This document shows positions 1-11,103 of a stretch of 64,000 nt of DNA, one piece after another. Below the pieces are notes generated by a model that made no database searches, was not told where the DNA came from, and saw only the letters and a program-made list of their open reading frames with translations. Location of the stretch: positions 1 to 64,000 of the forward strand of contig WHVA01000243.1 in NCBI GenBank assembly GCA_015179125.1, written 5' to 3'. Origin of the DNA: Gautieria morchelliformis (lineage: Eukaryota; Basidiomycota; Agaricomycetes; Gomphales; Gomphaceae). The position numbers and the translations under genes were made by a program. How positions within the stretch are numbered: position 1 is the first letter of the stretch; every line of letters begins with the position of its first letter.

Positions 1-129
1 CATCATCCTCCTATGCTTGCACCCTCTTCCACATCCTCATCTAATCTCAGTCCTGGAGAGCAGGTGGCAGCCCTTCATGCTCAGTTAGCAGTTATCCCAC
101 CATTACAGCCCCTGAGAAGAAATAGGCCA

Positions 130-310
130 GACCCTGTACAGCCAGCTCCTATAGTAGGTTCAGCAGCCATTGCAGACTTGCGTGCTCAGGCAGCTGCATT
201 GTGGCCTTTGGGAAGGCACAGGCCTGCATCTGTACAACCAGCGCCTCCTCCTGTAGTAGGTTCTGCAGGAGTGGCAGCATTGCGTGCTCAGGCCAATGCA
301 ATAAGACCAA
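130..310 (+). repeat. Proline/alanine-rich tandem repeats upstream of the Helitron Rep region
   Basis: The open frame at 13-513 holds two clear repeats of a peptide pattern PVQPAP-VGSA-LRAQA, with a degenerate LHAQL match further upstream. At DNA level the repeats share gtaggttc and gcgtgctcag blocks about 100 bp apart. It lies immediately 5' of the conserved Helitron N-terminal region and could be a low-complexity N-terminal extension of the transposon protein. Nothing shows that it is translated. Confidence 0.5.
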
Positions 311-522
311 TGCCTCCGCTACTCCCTGCGCTTTTGCGGCCTCTTCAGCGACTCCCTGCACTCCTCAGCCTCCTCAGCGACTCCCTGCACCTCCTCAGCC
401 TCCCCAGCCCGCTCCTGCACCTCCTCAGCATCCCTGCTACCTCGAGCATCCTCAGCGACCTCCTCCTATTCCACTCGGTGTCTAGAATAATTGAGGCGAT
501 GTGCAGCTCATGATCTGGGTCC

Positions 523-1540
523 ATGGTTGTTCCCTGCCCTGACTGTGGAGCATTCACTGGAGGGCAGAACGTCTGCAGAAATCCTCAAATGTGCGGCCCA
601 GTTTGGGATTGCTGTATGGAAGGAAAGGTGCAGCTGGAAGACCTGCCAGAGCCCCCTCAGCCATTGAAACAGCTCTTAGAAGGCCAGGACCCTGAGGCAA
701 AAGGATTTCGCCAGAATATCAGGCAGTATAATGCTGCGTTTGCATTCACTTCTGTGGGGGACTTGACCAAGATTTGCTTCGGAGGGTCTGGTCCATATGT
801 GCTCAAGCTACAGGGTGAACTGTATCATCTCCATGGCTCTCTCCTCCCTGACAATGAAGACGATCCAAAGTATGCCCAGCTTTACATATATGATCCTGCA
901 CTGGCTTTGGCAAAGAGAAAAATCGTAATGAGCGTCTGTCTCCAACTATCATGGGAGACTTGCAGGAAATGCTCCTGCTATGCAATCCTCATGTGCCACA
1001 TATAAACAAGCAGCTGAGAGGCTCAGAGCTCAAGAACAGAATGGTACATCCAGGCAAGGCTCACATACAGGGCGCACAGGGATCCTAGGAGATATAATGT
1101 CCCAACTGCAGATGAGATTGCAGTCGCTTCCTGGAGATGCATCGACCCTGAACCTAGGGATATTATTGTCCAGCTCAAAGGTGGACCTTTTAGAAGGGTA
1201 TTGGATACCAATGCAAATTATGCTCTCTACACTATGTCTTGCTCTTTTCCCAAGGGAGAGTTGGGATGGCAACCAGGTATTCCTTATCGTGAGCCAGAGC
1301 ATGCTCGGCAGGCCAATCCAAACAGACGGAGACAGGTCACCCAAATACAGTACCATGCGTATCGTCTGTTCCAGAGAGAGATAGAACCTACAACACTCCT
1401 GCATGGTGGCAAATTGTTTCCAGCAGTATATTGTAGACTCCTGGGCTGCTGCAGAGCAAAGCAGACTGAGGTGGATCAGATATAATCAACACACTCTGCG
1501 TGCTGAGCAGTATACCAGATTAGATCATATGGAGCTGGAC
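523..1540 (+). pseudogene. Helitron Rep/helicase protein, N-terminal conserved region (frameshifted)
   Basis: The segment begins with a zinc-knuckle-like stretch (CPDCGAF) and continues into the family signature around NIRQYNAAFAFTS and GPYVLKLQGELYHLHGSLLP, followed by YAQLYIYDP. This is the region found upstream of the Rep catalytic motifs in fungal and plant Helitrons. Later blocks (LQEMLLLCNPHV, QYHAYRLFQRE, DSWAAAEQSRLRWIR) lie in other frames, so at least three frameshifts have accumulated near 925, 1170 and 1400. The region stops where unrelated sequence begins near 1541. Confidence 0.85.
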
Positions 1541-2150
1541 AATGACATGGAATTGTTATGTATCGAGATTCCGCTAAGTCGGAATGGAAAGACAGCGGCT
1601 TCAACTTTAGTTGCGCCCCCAATGAACTATTTCCTAAGTATTTCGGAAAGGGCGGAGTCGAAAGTACTGAACTAAAGTTGGTCGGAACTTGACGCGAAGG
1701 CAGAGACGGAAGACGAAGACGGAGTCTGCTAACTTGCGTGCTAAGAACAGGAATGAGCAAAGGAATCAAGTATGAAGGCAATTACTGATTGCAGATAACA
1801 GACATACATACAGGCTTTAAACAAAGAGCTAGAAACATGGGATGGTACAAGCAAATTCCAGGGGAACGGAAGTCAAGTAGACAATGGTGGGAACATAATT
1901 GGGAACAATGGACTACAAGGGGGGTTCAGGTAAGGTAAACATGGCAAGAACAAGGGGTCGGAAAACATATTGACAATGAAACACAAGGAGGGCGGAATAT
2001 GGTCTTGAGAACGGTGAGGTGGGTCCGAGTAATAGAGTCGAAAGAACAAGGGAAAGAACAATGGCGAATGTCGGAAATACGAGGGCGAAAAGTGTTGCGG
2101 AACTGAAGGCGGAAGTCAAAAATGAACGGTGTAACAGAGATGCAAACAGC
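1541..2150. other. Unrelated insertion inside the Helitron coding region
   Basis: Helitron homology stops after LRAEQYTRLDH near 1540 and resumes near 2150 with TFQGSTRDMNQNCQNSLAI. The roughly 600 bp between is markedly purine-rich on the plus strand and has no recognisable coding. I saw no terminal repeats or target duplication that would name the inserted element. A diverged internal segment of the Helitron is the alternative, but the conserved blocks on either side are adjacent in relatives, as far as I recall the family. Confidence 0.45.
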
Positions 2151-3690
2151 TTGGGCATAAAAAGTCATTCTGCCTGGACATTTCAAGGAAGTACACGGGA
2201 CATGAATCAAAACTGCCAGAACTCCCTAGCCATTACAACAAAGAAGGGTCCCCCTGATTTGTTTCTTACCATGACTGCCAATCCAAAGTGGGATGAGATA
2301 TTGGCTGAGTTGCTCCCTGGACAAACTGCTCAGGACAGACCTGACTGGTGTTGCAGGTGTTTCACCTCAAAAAGAAATACCTCATTGACTTGATCGTCAA
2401 GGACAAGATCTTTGGAGAAACCGTCGCTCGCGTTCACACTATTGAATTCCAGAAGAGGGGGCTCCCGCACATGCACCTGCTTATCTGGTTCGATAGGGAC
2501 TCCAAGGTCAAACATCCACATGAGGTGGATTCTATGGTTTCAGCAGAGTTCCCTGATCCAGAGACACATCCTGTGCTCCACCAGTTGGTCTGTGAGCTGA
2601 TGACACATGGTCCCTGTGGACAGGGACATCGAAACGCACCCTGCATGGAAGAGGGCAAGTGCAAGAAAAACTTCCCAAAGCCATTCTGTGAGGAGACCAT
2701 TGTGAATGTAGATGGATATCCAAAATATTGTCGTCGCAATGATGGAAGGCTGCACAATGTCAGAGGTGACATGCTGGACAACAGATGGGTTGTGCCATAC
2801 TCTCCTCTGCTCTTGCTCAAACTCCGTGTCACATCAACCTTGAATTCACCTTCAGTGTGAGGTGTGTCAAGTATATCCACAAGTATCTCTACAAGGGTCA
2901 TGATCGGACCACGATGGAGTTTGGTGTCAACCATGATGAGATAAAGAAGTACCTGGACGCTCGCTATGTCAGTGCTCATGAGGCCTGTTGGAGGTTGCTG
3001 GAGCAGGAAATCCACACCCAGGTGCCTGCAGTCATGGCACTGCCAGTCCATGAAAAAGACCAGCAATCAGTCATTTTCAATCCTGATGCTGATCCGCTCA
3101 CCATCATGAACAGGGTCGAGGGGTCAAAGACAGCGCTCATGGCTTACTTTGAGGCCAATGCTGCCTACCCTCATGCACGCAATGTGCTCTATGTGGATTT
3201 TCCTGAGCATTTTACCTGGCAAAAAGAGGAAAGGGTATGGACACCACGTCAAAGGGGATATAGCATTGGACGCCTTCACTTTGCAAGCCCAAAATCAGGA
3301 GAGAGATTTTATTTGCGCACTCTCCTCACGGTGGTCAAGGGGGCCAGATCCTTTGAGGAGCTTAGGACAGTGGATGGCATACAATGTGCTACTTACAAGG
3401 AGGCCTGTCTTGCCAGGGGACTTCTGGAGGATGATCAGGAGTGGAGGTTGTGTCTCCAGGAAGCCAGTGGCATGAAAACAGGCGCTCAGCTCAGACATCT
3501 CTTTGCCACCATCCTTGGTCATTGCATTCCCTCACAACCTGACAGACTATGGGACGGCTTCAAGGAGCACATATGTGATGATCTCAGACATCAGCTCCAA
3601 ATCAGACACATATCCAGGAGCCACGGGATGATCAGGTCTATGATTTTGGCCTCTTTCTCTTGGATAAACTCCTTCAGTGTAATGGAATGT
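2151..3690 (+). pseudogene. Helitron HUH replication initiator (Rep) domain
   Basis: The domain opens with DLFLTMTANPKWDEI. The metal-binding HUH motif is GLPHMHLLIWF near 2460-2490, and the catalytic tyrosines are in KYIHKYLYKGHD near 2870-2900. Rep nicks and rejoins single strands during rolling-circle transposition. The C-terminal part (EACWRLLE, NVLYVDFPEHFTW, LRTLLTVVKGARSFEELRTV) is well preserved. Frame changes near 2360, 2815 and 3635 separate these pieces, so it is not functional as it stands. Confidence 0.88.
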
Positions 3691-5216
3691 CCTTGAGCAG
3701 CTTTAAAGATATGCCTCGGGTGGTAGGTGAGTGGGAGGTCCTGATTGGAAACAGGTTCATAGCTGAGCAGAGGGACTATGACCCTGTTCAAGAGAGGCAG
3801 ATGGCTGATGAGGAGGCTCCCAAGCTGAATGAGGGGCAAAGGTCTGCGCATGATCAGATATTACGGTCGGCACTGGACATAGATGCTCAGGAGAAACCTA
3901 ACGGACAAATGTTTTTCATCACAGGCTCAGGGGGCGCTGGGAAATCATTCACATGGAACACCCTAATCCACTCCTGTAGAGCGGAGAATCTCATTGTGCT
4001 TGCTGTAGCCTCATCTGCAATGGCTGCACTTATCCTCACTAATGGTACAACCTCTCACAGCATGCTTGGAATTCCAATTCCTGTCCATGAGGGCTCTCTC
4101 TCCTCCATCAAAAAGAACTCTGACCAGGCTGATATGCTGAGACTGGCCAGGCTCATCATCTGGGATGAGGCTGCAATGCAGCATCGCCATGCCATAGAGG
4201 CCATTGACAGGACACTGAGGGATTTCCTTGACCAGCCTGACCGACCCTTTGGTGGCATCACGGTTGCCTTTGGAGGTGACTTTCAGCAGACTCTGCCAAT
4301 TGTCCCCAAAGGCTCCAAGGAGGATATCGTGGGAGCTACCCTTCAGAAGTCATATCTGTGGCCAAAGATCAAGGTCCTCCATCTGACAGAGAACATGCGG
4401 GTGAGAAATGACCCTGACAGAGCCAGGTTTGCAGAATGGCTGCAGAATGTGGGTCAGGGAAAGGATCTCCCACTAGATCATACCTTCTCACTCCCTCAAC
4501 ACATGGTTTGTGGCCCTGGAATTGCAGAGCTGATCCAGGAAATATACCCTGGCATTGGCAATGCAGTCCCTGCCCAGGACAATTATTTCTTGGAGCGGGC
4601 CATCCTCTGTGCCAGAAACACTGAGGTCAATGAGATCAATTCCATGGTGTTTAGGGAGTTTCCAGGTGATGCTCAGGTCTTGCACCGTGCAAATTCCATT
4701 ACAGAATCCGATGATGCAGATAGGTATCCTGCAGAGTATCTGAATTCCATAGAGATGGGCAGTCTTCCTCCTGCTCGCTTGGAAGTCAAGCCTGGAGTGC
4801 CTCTGATGCTGTTGCACAATTTGGATCAGAGGCAAGGACTATGCAATGGGACAAGGCTGCGGTTGGTGAGGATGAACATTAGAGTGTTGGAGGTCAGGAT
4901 CATCTCAGGTCCACGTGCAGGAAATATTGCTTTCATCCCCAGGATCATCATTAAGCCATCAGAGGGAGAATTGCCATTTGTGCTGCAAAGGAGGCAGTTT
5001 CCAGTGCGTTTGGCATTTGCAATGACTATCAACAAGTCTCAGGGACAGTCTTTGGGTACGGTTGGGCTGGACCTGAGATATCCAGTGTTTGGACATGGTC
5101 AATTGCATGTTGGTGTATCAAGGGGGACCAACTGGAACAGGGTTAAGGTCTTGCTTGAGGAGGGTGTGCAAACCAAAAATATTGTATATGAAGATGTATT
5201 GCTTAGAGCTCCTTGA
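3660..5216 (+). pseudogene. Helitron Pif1-like 5'-3' helicase domain, still open for 518 codons
   Basis: Walker A is GSGGAGKSF, Walker B is LIIWDEAAM, then FGGDFQQTLPIV, and the late helicase motif INKSQGQSLGTVGLDL lies near the C-terminus. The order and spacing match the Pif1/RecD2-type helicase fused to Rep in Helitrons. The domain unwinds the donor strand during transposition. It overlaps the previous frame by about 40 bases, which is a frameshift between the Rep and helicase parts and not a real gene start. It is the best preserved part of the element. Confidence 0.9.
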
Positions 5217-5350
5217 ACTGTAACATTCACTTCCCTGATACAATTTACTTAGTATTTACTTAGTATACTTTTTCTTGATGCAAGTTTTTATTGTCTCAAT
5301 GCCTGTGAATTTACTGATGCATTTGACCTTACCGATGCATTTGACCTAAA

Positions 5351-5380
5351 CCCCCACGCGAAGCACGGGTACCCACCTAG
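5351..5380 (+). other. Helitron 3' terminus with hairpin-like element and CTAG
   Basis: The sequence CCCACGCGAAGCACGGG can form an imperfect stem and is followed by CTAG at 5377-5380 and then T at 5381. Helitron 3' ends carry a short hairpin and a CTRR-type end, and insert between A and T. The match in sequence, position and orientation fixes the right edge of the element. Confidence 0.8.
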
Positions 5381-5455
5381 TCTAAAAATACCTAAGGCCA
5401 GGGTTCTTGGTCTTATGTAAGCTGTGTTTGAAACACCAGTTGCAAGGCCACCGGG

Positions 5456-5487
5456 GTTAGTCACACGTTATAAACCGTGTGACTAAC
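5456..5487. repeat. Perfect 12-bp-arm inverted repeat
   Basis: GTTAGTCACACG at 5456-5467 pairs with CGTGTGACTAAC at 5476-5487 around an 8-nt AT-rich loop. A third partial copy (GTGACTAACC) follows directly. It lies 76 bp beyond the Helitron terminus, and its role is unknown. Confidence 0.75.
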
Positions 5488-5614
5488 ATGTGACTAACCC
5501 AAAGTTATAAACTCCGGACTTTGCCCCCGTGCCCTAGAGTGAACGGTCCGTGCGCATGAATGCAAACCGCGGCCAAGGCAGGCAAAGAAGGCCAAAGAAG
5601 GCCAAAGCAATACG

Positions 5615-5660
5615 CGTAAGGTAGAGGACACCCAAAACCAGCACCCCATTACATAAGCAT
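5615..5660 (+). repeat. Left half of an imperfect inverted repeat flanking copia element 1
   Basis: TAAGGTAGAGGACACC with the following AAAACC and ACCCC-ATTACATAAG blocks recurs in reverse complement at about 11211-11263, on the other side of the copia insertion. It may be the subterminal repeat of an older DNA transposon into which the copia element inserted, or two dispersed copies in opposite orientation. Confidence 0.5.
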
Positions 5661-6315
5661 TTGGGCACCGTCGACAATGGCCTCCACGGCGCAAGCCTGA
5701 TCGCATAATATAAATCTTTTTGCTAGAACCTTTTCCTATTCAATTGGGCTATCACTTGTTGCAGAGCATTTGTTGAAATTCTGAAAACTGACAGTGGAGT
5801 AAGCTTGACAATGTGCAGGTGACAAAAATTTATATTAATGTTTCTATGTTGATTTTGAGTGCTTTGCAGCAATTTACATTTTCCACGAGGACCGGTTTTG
5901 CGCATCACGTGACATCACGTGACCTCGGCTAATTCCCAGGACATCCCACTGAAAATCTTTTCCTGAGCCACACAACACCATTCCTGCTTCCTTCTAGTCT
6001 CAGACTAGCTCCTGTAATGCCTCCCAAGTCAGCCCTGTGTTTAAGATCCTTGAAAATGAAGGGCTTGCAGAGTGGGATGAAGATGACCTGGAGGATGGTT
6101 TGTCTAAATGCTGTCCTCCCTTGCAAATCAGCACTGCTTTGTTCTATACTAATTGTACTAATATGTTAAAAAGTATGCAAACCATTCCACAAGATTCATT
6201 GATGTGTAGAGAAAAGGATTACATAAATGGTTCCCAAGCTGTCTGGGCTAACCGGCGATACCAGTCATCGGATTCTTCCAAATTCTATACTATGGGAGCT
6301 GAAATAGGCAGGAAA

Positions 6316-6556
6316 TGTTAGCGTTAGTGTTAGTAAGCAGAGAACGCACGGACCATGATGCTATTATATAAGCTCGGTAGGACATCGTCTCACCTCAGTG
6401 AAACAGCCGTTCACTGAGGTGAGACTTACCTGTCGTTGGACAGACAGTTTACTTACAATATCCCCATAGATAACTGTCTTTAGGTACTTAGCTATATACT
6501 GAGTGAAACAGCCGTTCACTGAGATAACTGTCTTTAGCTGCGCAAAGACATTTTCA
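6316..6556 (+). repeat. 5' LTR of copia element 1
   Basis: 241 bp, TG...CA ends. It carries a TATATAA box near 6365-6371 and a 16-bp-arm perfect hairpin (6387-6402 with 6410-6425, loop ACAGCCG). A second, shorter copy of the hairpin core CAGTGAA/TTCACTG follows, and the block GATAACTGTCTTTAG appears twice, before and after that second hairpin. The TATA box suits the retroviral-type promoter in the LTR. Confidence 0.95.
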
Positions 6557-6572
6557 GGTTATGGGCCCCGCT
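6557..6572 (+). other. Primer-binding site (initiator tRNA-Met half-molecule type)
   Basis: GGTTATGGGCCCCG starts right after the LTR. It is complementary to the anticodon stem-loop region of initiator tRNA-Met and not to the tRNA 3' end, the arrangement known from Drosophila copia, where a tRNA fragment primes. The ATG of the coding region (6561) lies inside this site. The second copia element has the same feature. Confidence 0.75.
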
Positions 6573-9500
6573 GATAGTATAGTACCTACCAGCGGCGCAA
6601 AGTCCTTCGCAGTTCCCAAGCTCGCCCGGGATGGGTCGAACTGGGTAACGTGGAAGATACAGACGAGGGCTACCCTCGCGGCAAACAAGGGTGTGCTACG
6701 ACACCTCGATGGCACAGCTCGGATACCAGCCCCAATCCCGACGTACCCTCAGAACCAGGTCCTGGATGAGGACGATGAGCAGGCACTCGAGAGGGCAGAG
6801 AAGCGTTGGGATGAATATCACCAACGCGAGGCCTTAATTACGGCACAGATTTTCACGACAATACCGGACTCACTCTTAATAGAGGTCCGGAAGCTCGGTT
6901 CAGCGAAGGAAATCTGGGAGGCGATATGTGCAAAGCACGAGAGCAGAGCTCTCACAGTCAAGGTCAATATACGGCGCAGGATGTACGAGATGAAGTGTGA
7001 GGATGAGTCAAATGTTCGCACCCACCTCGAAGCTCTCATGAAAATGCAAGAGCAGTTAGCTGGAATGGATGCAGGCCTTACCGACGACGACCTCGTCACC
7101 GTGATTCTAGGATCGTTGCCAAAAGGGTACCGACCACTCATCAATGCTATCTCGCTGTCAGCTACGCATGCGCAAGTCACACTCACACCCGATACGGTCG
7201 TTCAGAGTCTACTCGATGACTTCGAGCGGCTCAAGGTCGAGGAACGGCAGCTCAAGGCTACTGAGAGCACACTCACAGCTGCGAAGGGTCGCGGAAAAGG
7301 CAGACGCACCAACAGCTCTAACAATGCCGGGAAGTCTGATATTGAGTGCTGGAAATGCGGGAAAAAGGGGCATATAAAAGCTGATTGTAGATCAAAAGGG
7401 AAAAAGGAGAGGGACGGCGATAAAAAGAAGGGGAGCGAGTCAGTAAATGCCGTGACCGAAGACAGCGAGTGGGCCTTCACCACCACATTCGCCGGTCACA
7501 TACTCTCTCGGGAGAGTAGCAAGCACAAAGGAACCGAAGTCGATGTCTACGACTCGGGAGCCTCGACTCACATGTCCCCAGATCGCCATCGGTTCACCAC
7601 CTTCAAAGAGATCCCACCCCGTAGAATTGCCGCAGCCGAACAGACGATCTTCACCGCGACCGGCATTGGAGACATGCGCGTGGTCATCCCGAATGGGAAA
7701 ACAATGACGCACATAACACTGAAGGACGTACTTTACTGCCAGGACTTGGCATTCACATTGATATCGCTAGTGCGATGTGATAAAGCCGGATTCGCCGTAT
7801 TGCTACGCGATCAACACTGCACAATCCGAGACGCGAAAGGCACAACTGTGGGCAAGATACCGCTCAGAGATGGACTATACAAGGTGGAACACGCACCACC
7901 TACAGAATCGGCTAACGCCGTGCAGAAGGTCCTCACCATCGACAAGCTCCATCGCCGGATGGGTCACATCTCCCCACGCGCTATAAAAAGCCTCGTGGTT
8001 AAAGGCGTTATCACCGGCATCGAAGTAGACAAGAAGAGCGTACCTACGTTCTGCACGTCATGCGCGCAAGGGAAAATGACGCGCAAACCGATTCCTAGGG
8101 AAAGGATAGGGCGGCGAGCTACAAAGCTCGGCGAAAAGATACACAGCGATGTATGGGGACCTACCACACCTCAGAGCTACGACGGGAGGGAATACTTCGT
8201 CAGTTTTACTGACGACTTCACTCGTTGGTCACGCATCGAACCAATGAAAAGAAAAAGCGAAGTACTCACTTGCTACAAGCAGTACGAGGCGTGGATAGAG
8301 ACACAGCATGGTGGGAAAGTCAAACGACTTCAAAGCGACCGAGGGGGAAAATATCTATCCGAGGAGTTCGATCAGCATTTGAAGTCAAAAGGTATAACAC
8401 GAAGCCTTACCGTCCATGATACGCCCGAACAGAACGGCGTAGCGGAACGCGTGAACCGCACATTGATCGAGCATGCACGTGCCATGCACTTCACAGCCGA
8501 TCTACCCAAGTTTCTATGGCCGGAGTCAATTCAGCACGCGGTTTGGCTCAAAAACCGCACATCCACATACCAATTGGATGGGAAAACCCCCTATGAGCTC
8601 ATGTTCAACAAAAAACCGGATTTATCTAACTTACTGGAATGGGGCGCCAAGGTCTGGGTGCTGAAGGAGGATCGCGGGAAACTTGACGCGAAGGCGGACG
8701 AAGGACGCTGGGTTGGGTATAGCAGGCAAAGTCAAGCTCACCGAGTCTATTGGCCGGGGAAACAACGAGTGACAGACGAACGCAATATTGTGTTCGATAA
8801 TAACGTCGCAGTTGGTCCGAGCGATGTATTGGCCGAGAACGAAGGGGAAAGCACACAGTGCAGTCAGCGCGATGCTCCAAACCAAAGTCACGACTTACCC
8901 CAAGAAGATACCAGCGAAGAGCTACCTCCGCATCCGCAAACACCGCAAGCAGACCCACTCGAAGGTTTCGAGACGCCTGAACCTGCAACGGAACCCGAGC
9001 AAGGGCACGGACATAGAATATGCAAACCGTCAGCGTATGTCCGCGATATCGCTCAGGGCCAGGGCACAAGCTCCGGACGTGCGAACGCACCTGCGTATCC
9101 GCGTGGCATGCCGATCCCACCCCAAGACTCCAGGGAGACCGCTGCCATCGCAGCCCTCCATGATTCCGAGTGCACCGTCAATTCGGACTGTGACGACGCC
9201 GAACTCGAGGGGGAGTATATGGAGTACGCGATGATGGCAGCACAGAGCGCAGGAAACGACCCCAAGAACGTTGAAGAAGCTAGAAAACTCGACGACTGGC
9301 TAGAATGGGACGCGTCAATAAAAAAGGAGCTGAAACAGCACGAAGAGGTTGGCACCTGGGTACTGGTAGAGCCACCTAAGGACGCGAACATCGTTGGAAG
9401 TCGGATCGTCCTCCACTATAAACACGACGCGAGCGGCAACCTTGTCAGCCGCAAAAGCAGAGTCGTCGCCCAAGGGTTCACGCAAGTCGAAGGCCTAGAC

Positions 9501-10850
9501 TACAATGAGACCTTCGCGCCGACAGCGAAGCTCTCAGCGATTCGGATCATCGCGGCCCTGGCGGTCAGAAATGACTGGGAATTGGAGCAGACAGATGTAG
9601 AAGGAGCATACCTCAATGCACGGCTGAGGGAAACCATCTACATGCGCCAGCCCAGAGGATACGAGGTTCAAGGTAAAGAGAACCACGTATGCCTCCTAAA
9701 ACGAGCGATCTACGGACTGAGACAGTCCGGGCACGAGTGGTACGACCACCTGTGCGCGATCATGTTCAAACTCCGGTTTAGGAGATGCCGGGTTGAACAT
9801 GCCGTATTCCTTAAGCAGGAAGACAATAGCACGCTACTCGTCGCTGCAGATGTCGATGACATGACTATTGCCGGAAGCACGAGAGAAATAATCCGCAAGT
9901 TTAAGTGGGAGCTTAGCCAGGAGCTCAAAATCAAAGATCTAGGCGACCTACATTGGATGCTAGGCATCGAAGTCGCAAGGGACAGGAAGGCTCGAACGAT
10001 ATCATTTTCGCAGCACGCGTATATCACAAAGATACTTGAAAGATTCGGACTACAAGATGCAAAGGGCCTGTCGACCCCACTCGATCCGCATCACAAGTTG
10101 AGCCTAGCCCAATGCCCTGTAACGCCGCGCCACTACGAAGCCGTCCAGGGAGTCCCATACCGCGAAGCCATCGGATCCCTAATGTACGCAGCTCTAGGGA
10201 CGAGGCCGGACATCATGTTTGCCGTCACGTTTCTGTCGCAGTTCATGCAGAATCCGGGACGGCCTCATTGGGAAGAGGTGAAGCGAGTTTTTCGTTACCT
10301 GAAAGGAACGATCGACCAGAAGCTGGTGATCGGTGTCAGGAATCGGTGGACATGGGCGAAACCAGGAAAACAAGAATGCACCGGACTCGAAGGGTTTTCG
10401 GATGCCGATGGAGCCTCACAGCACCATCGATACTCGATATCCGGCTACGTGTTCACCATAGACGGAGGTGCCGTTTCCTGGAGCTCGAAGAAGCAGTCAG
10501 TTGTCACGTTATCCACAACAGAAGCAGAATACATAGCTGCCACTCACGCAACGAAAGAAAGCCTGTGGATTCGCATGTTCATCGCTGAAATCGCCCGTCC
10601 TCTCACACAGCCCGTCACCATGTACTGCGATAACCAGTCAGCGATATCAGTCTCGAAAAACGATCAGTTCAAGGCACGCACCAAACATATCGACGTATGA
10701 TACCATTTCATACGCGATGTGGTCAAACGCGGCCTGATCTCCATCGACTACTGCCCTACCGCTGACATGCCGGCGGACATGCTCACGAAGGCCCTGCCGG
10801 CTCCACAGCTCGCTCGCCTTCGAATGTCCATTGGAGTGCGTTCAGCTTAA
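6561..10850 (+). pseudogene. Gag-Pol coding region of copia element 1 (near-intact fossil)
   Basis: Parts in order: a Gag/UBN2-like capsid region; a CCHC zinc knuckle (CWKCGKKGHIKADC) near residue 265; a retropepsin with DSGAS near residue 330; an integrase with an HHCC domain (H-RRMGH ... CTSCAQGK) and DDE core (HSDVWGP, SDRGGKY); a copia-type reverse transcriptase from about residue 920; and RNase H with the TEAEY motif. A single frame for Gag and Pol is common in copia elements. About one break interrupts it near the far end. It ends just before the polypurine tract. Confidence 0.93.
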
Positions 10851-10857
10851 GGGGGAG
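10849..10857 (+). other. Polypurine tract of copia element 1
   Basis: AAGGGGGAG directly precedes the 3' LTR. This is the expected site for second-strand priming, and the same nine bases precede the 3' LTR of the second element. Confidence 0.85.
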
Positions 10858-11098
10858 TGTTAGCGTTAGTGTTAGTAAGCAGAGAACGCACGGACCATGA
10901 TGCTATTATATAAGCTCGGTAGAACATCGTCTCACCTCAGTGAAACAGCCGTTCACTGAGGTGAGACTTACCTGTCGTTGGACAGACAGTTTACTAACAA
11001 TATCCCCATAGATAACTGTCTTTAGGTACTTAACTATATACTGAGTGAAACAGCCGTTCACTGAGATAACTGTCTTTAGCTGCGCAAAGACATTTTCA
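10858..11098 (+). repeat. 3' LTR of copia element 1
   Basis: 241 bp, nearly identical to 6316-6556, with the same TATA box and two-hairpin layout. It is followed by the GGAAA target duplication at 11099-11103. Confidence 0.95.
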
Positions 11099-11103
11099 GG
11101 AAA

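Larger units (their letters stand above)
1..5380 (+). mobile_element. Helitron (rolling-circle transposon), 5' end outside the window, decayed
   Basis: The region encodes, in order, the conserved Helitron N-terminal region, an HUH replication initiator with PHMHLLIW and a YIHKYLYK two-tyrosine motif, and a Pif1-type helicase. It ends in CTAG at 5377-5380, just after a GC-rich element resembling a Helitron terminal hairpin (5351-5370), and is followed by T as expected for insertion between A and T. The reading frame changes several times (near 925, 1170, 1400, 2360, 2815 and 3635) and foreign sequence interrupts it near 1541-2150, so this copy cannot make a full-length protein. The helicase part alone stays open for 518 codons. 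The left terminus is not in the window. Confidence 0.9.
5381..6315. other. Spacer between the Helitron and the first copia element
   Basis: No convincing gene. The stretch holds a 12-bp-arm hairpin (5456-5487), one half of an imperfect inverted repeat (5615-5660) whose partner lies beyond the copia element, and two CACGTG palindromes at 5906-5911 and 5916-5921. A 94-codon open frame at 6037-6321 runs into the LTR and has no recognisable family. It may be the remnant of whatever the copia element landed in. Confidence 0.5.
6316..11098 (+). mobile_element. Ty1/copia LTR retrotransposon 1, nearly whole, young
   Basis: The element is 4783 bp, bounded by two 241-bp LTRs that begin TGTTAG and end TTTTCA, and flanked by the 5-bp target duplication GGAAA at 6311-6315 and 11099-11103. 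Order of parts: 5' LTR, primer-binding site, one Gag-Pol coding region, polypurine tract, 3' LTR. The order protease, integrase, reverse transcriptase, RNase H identifies Ty1/copia. The LTRs differ at about 3 of 241 positions, which implies recent insertion. The coding region has about one break, so this copy is best read as a very young fossil. Confidence 0.97.

Noticed and set aside
6037-6321. 94-codon open frame just before copia element 1
   Set aside because: It runs into the LTR and shows no family motif, so I do not call it a gene.
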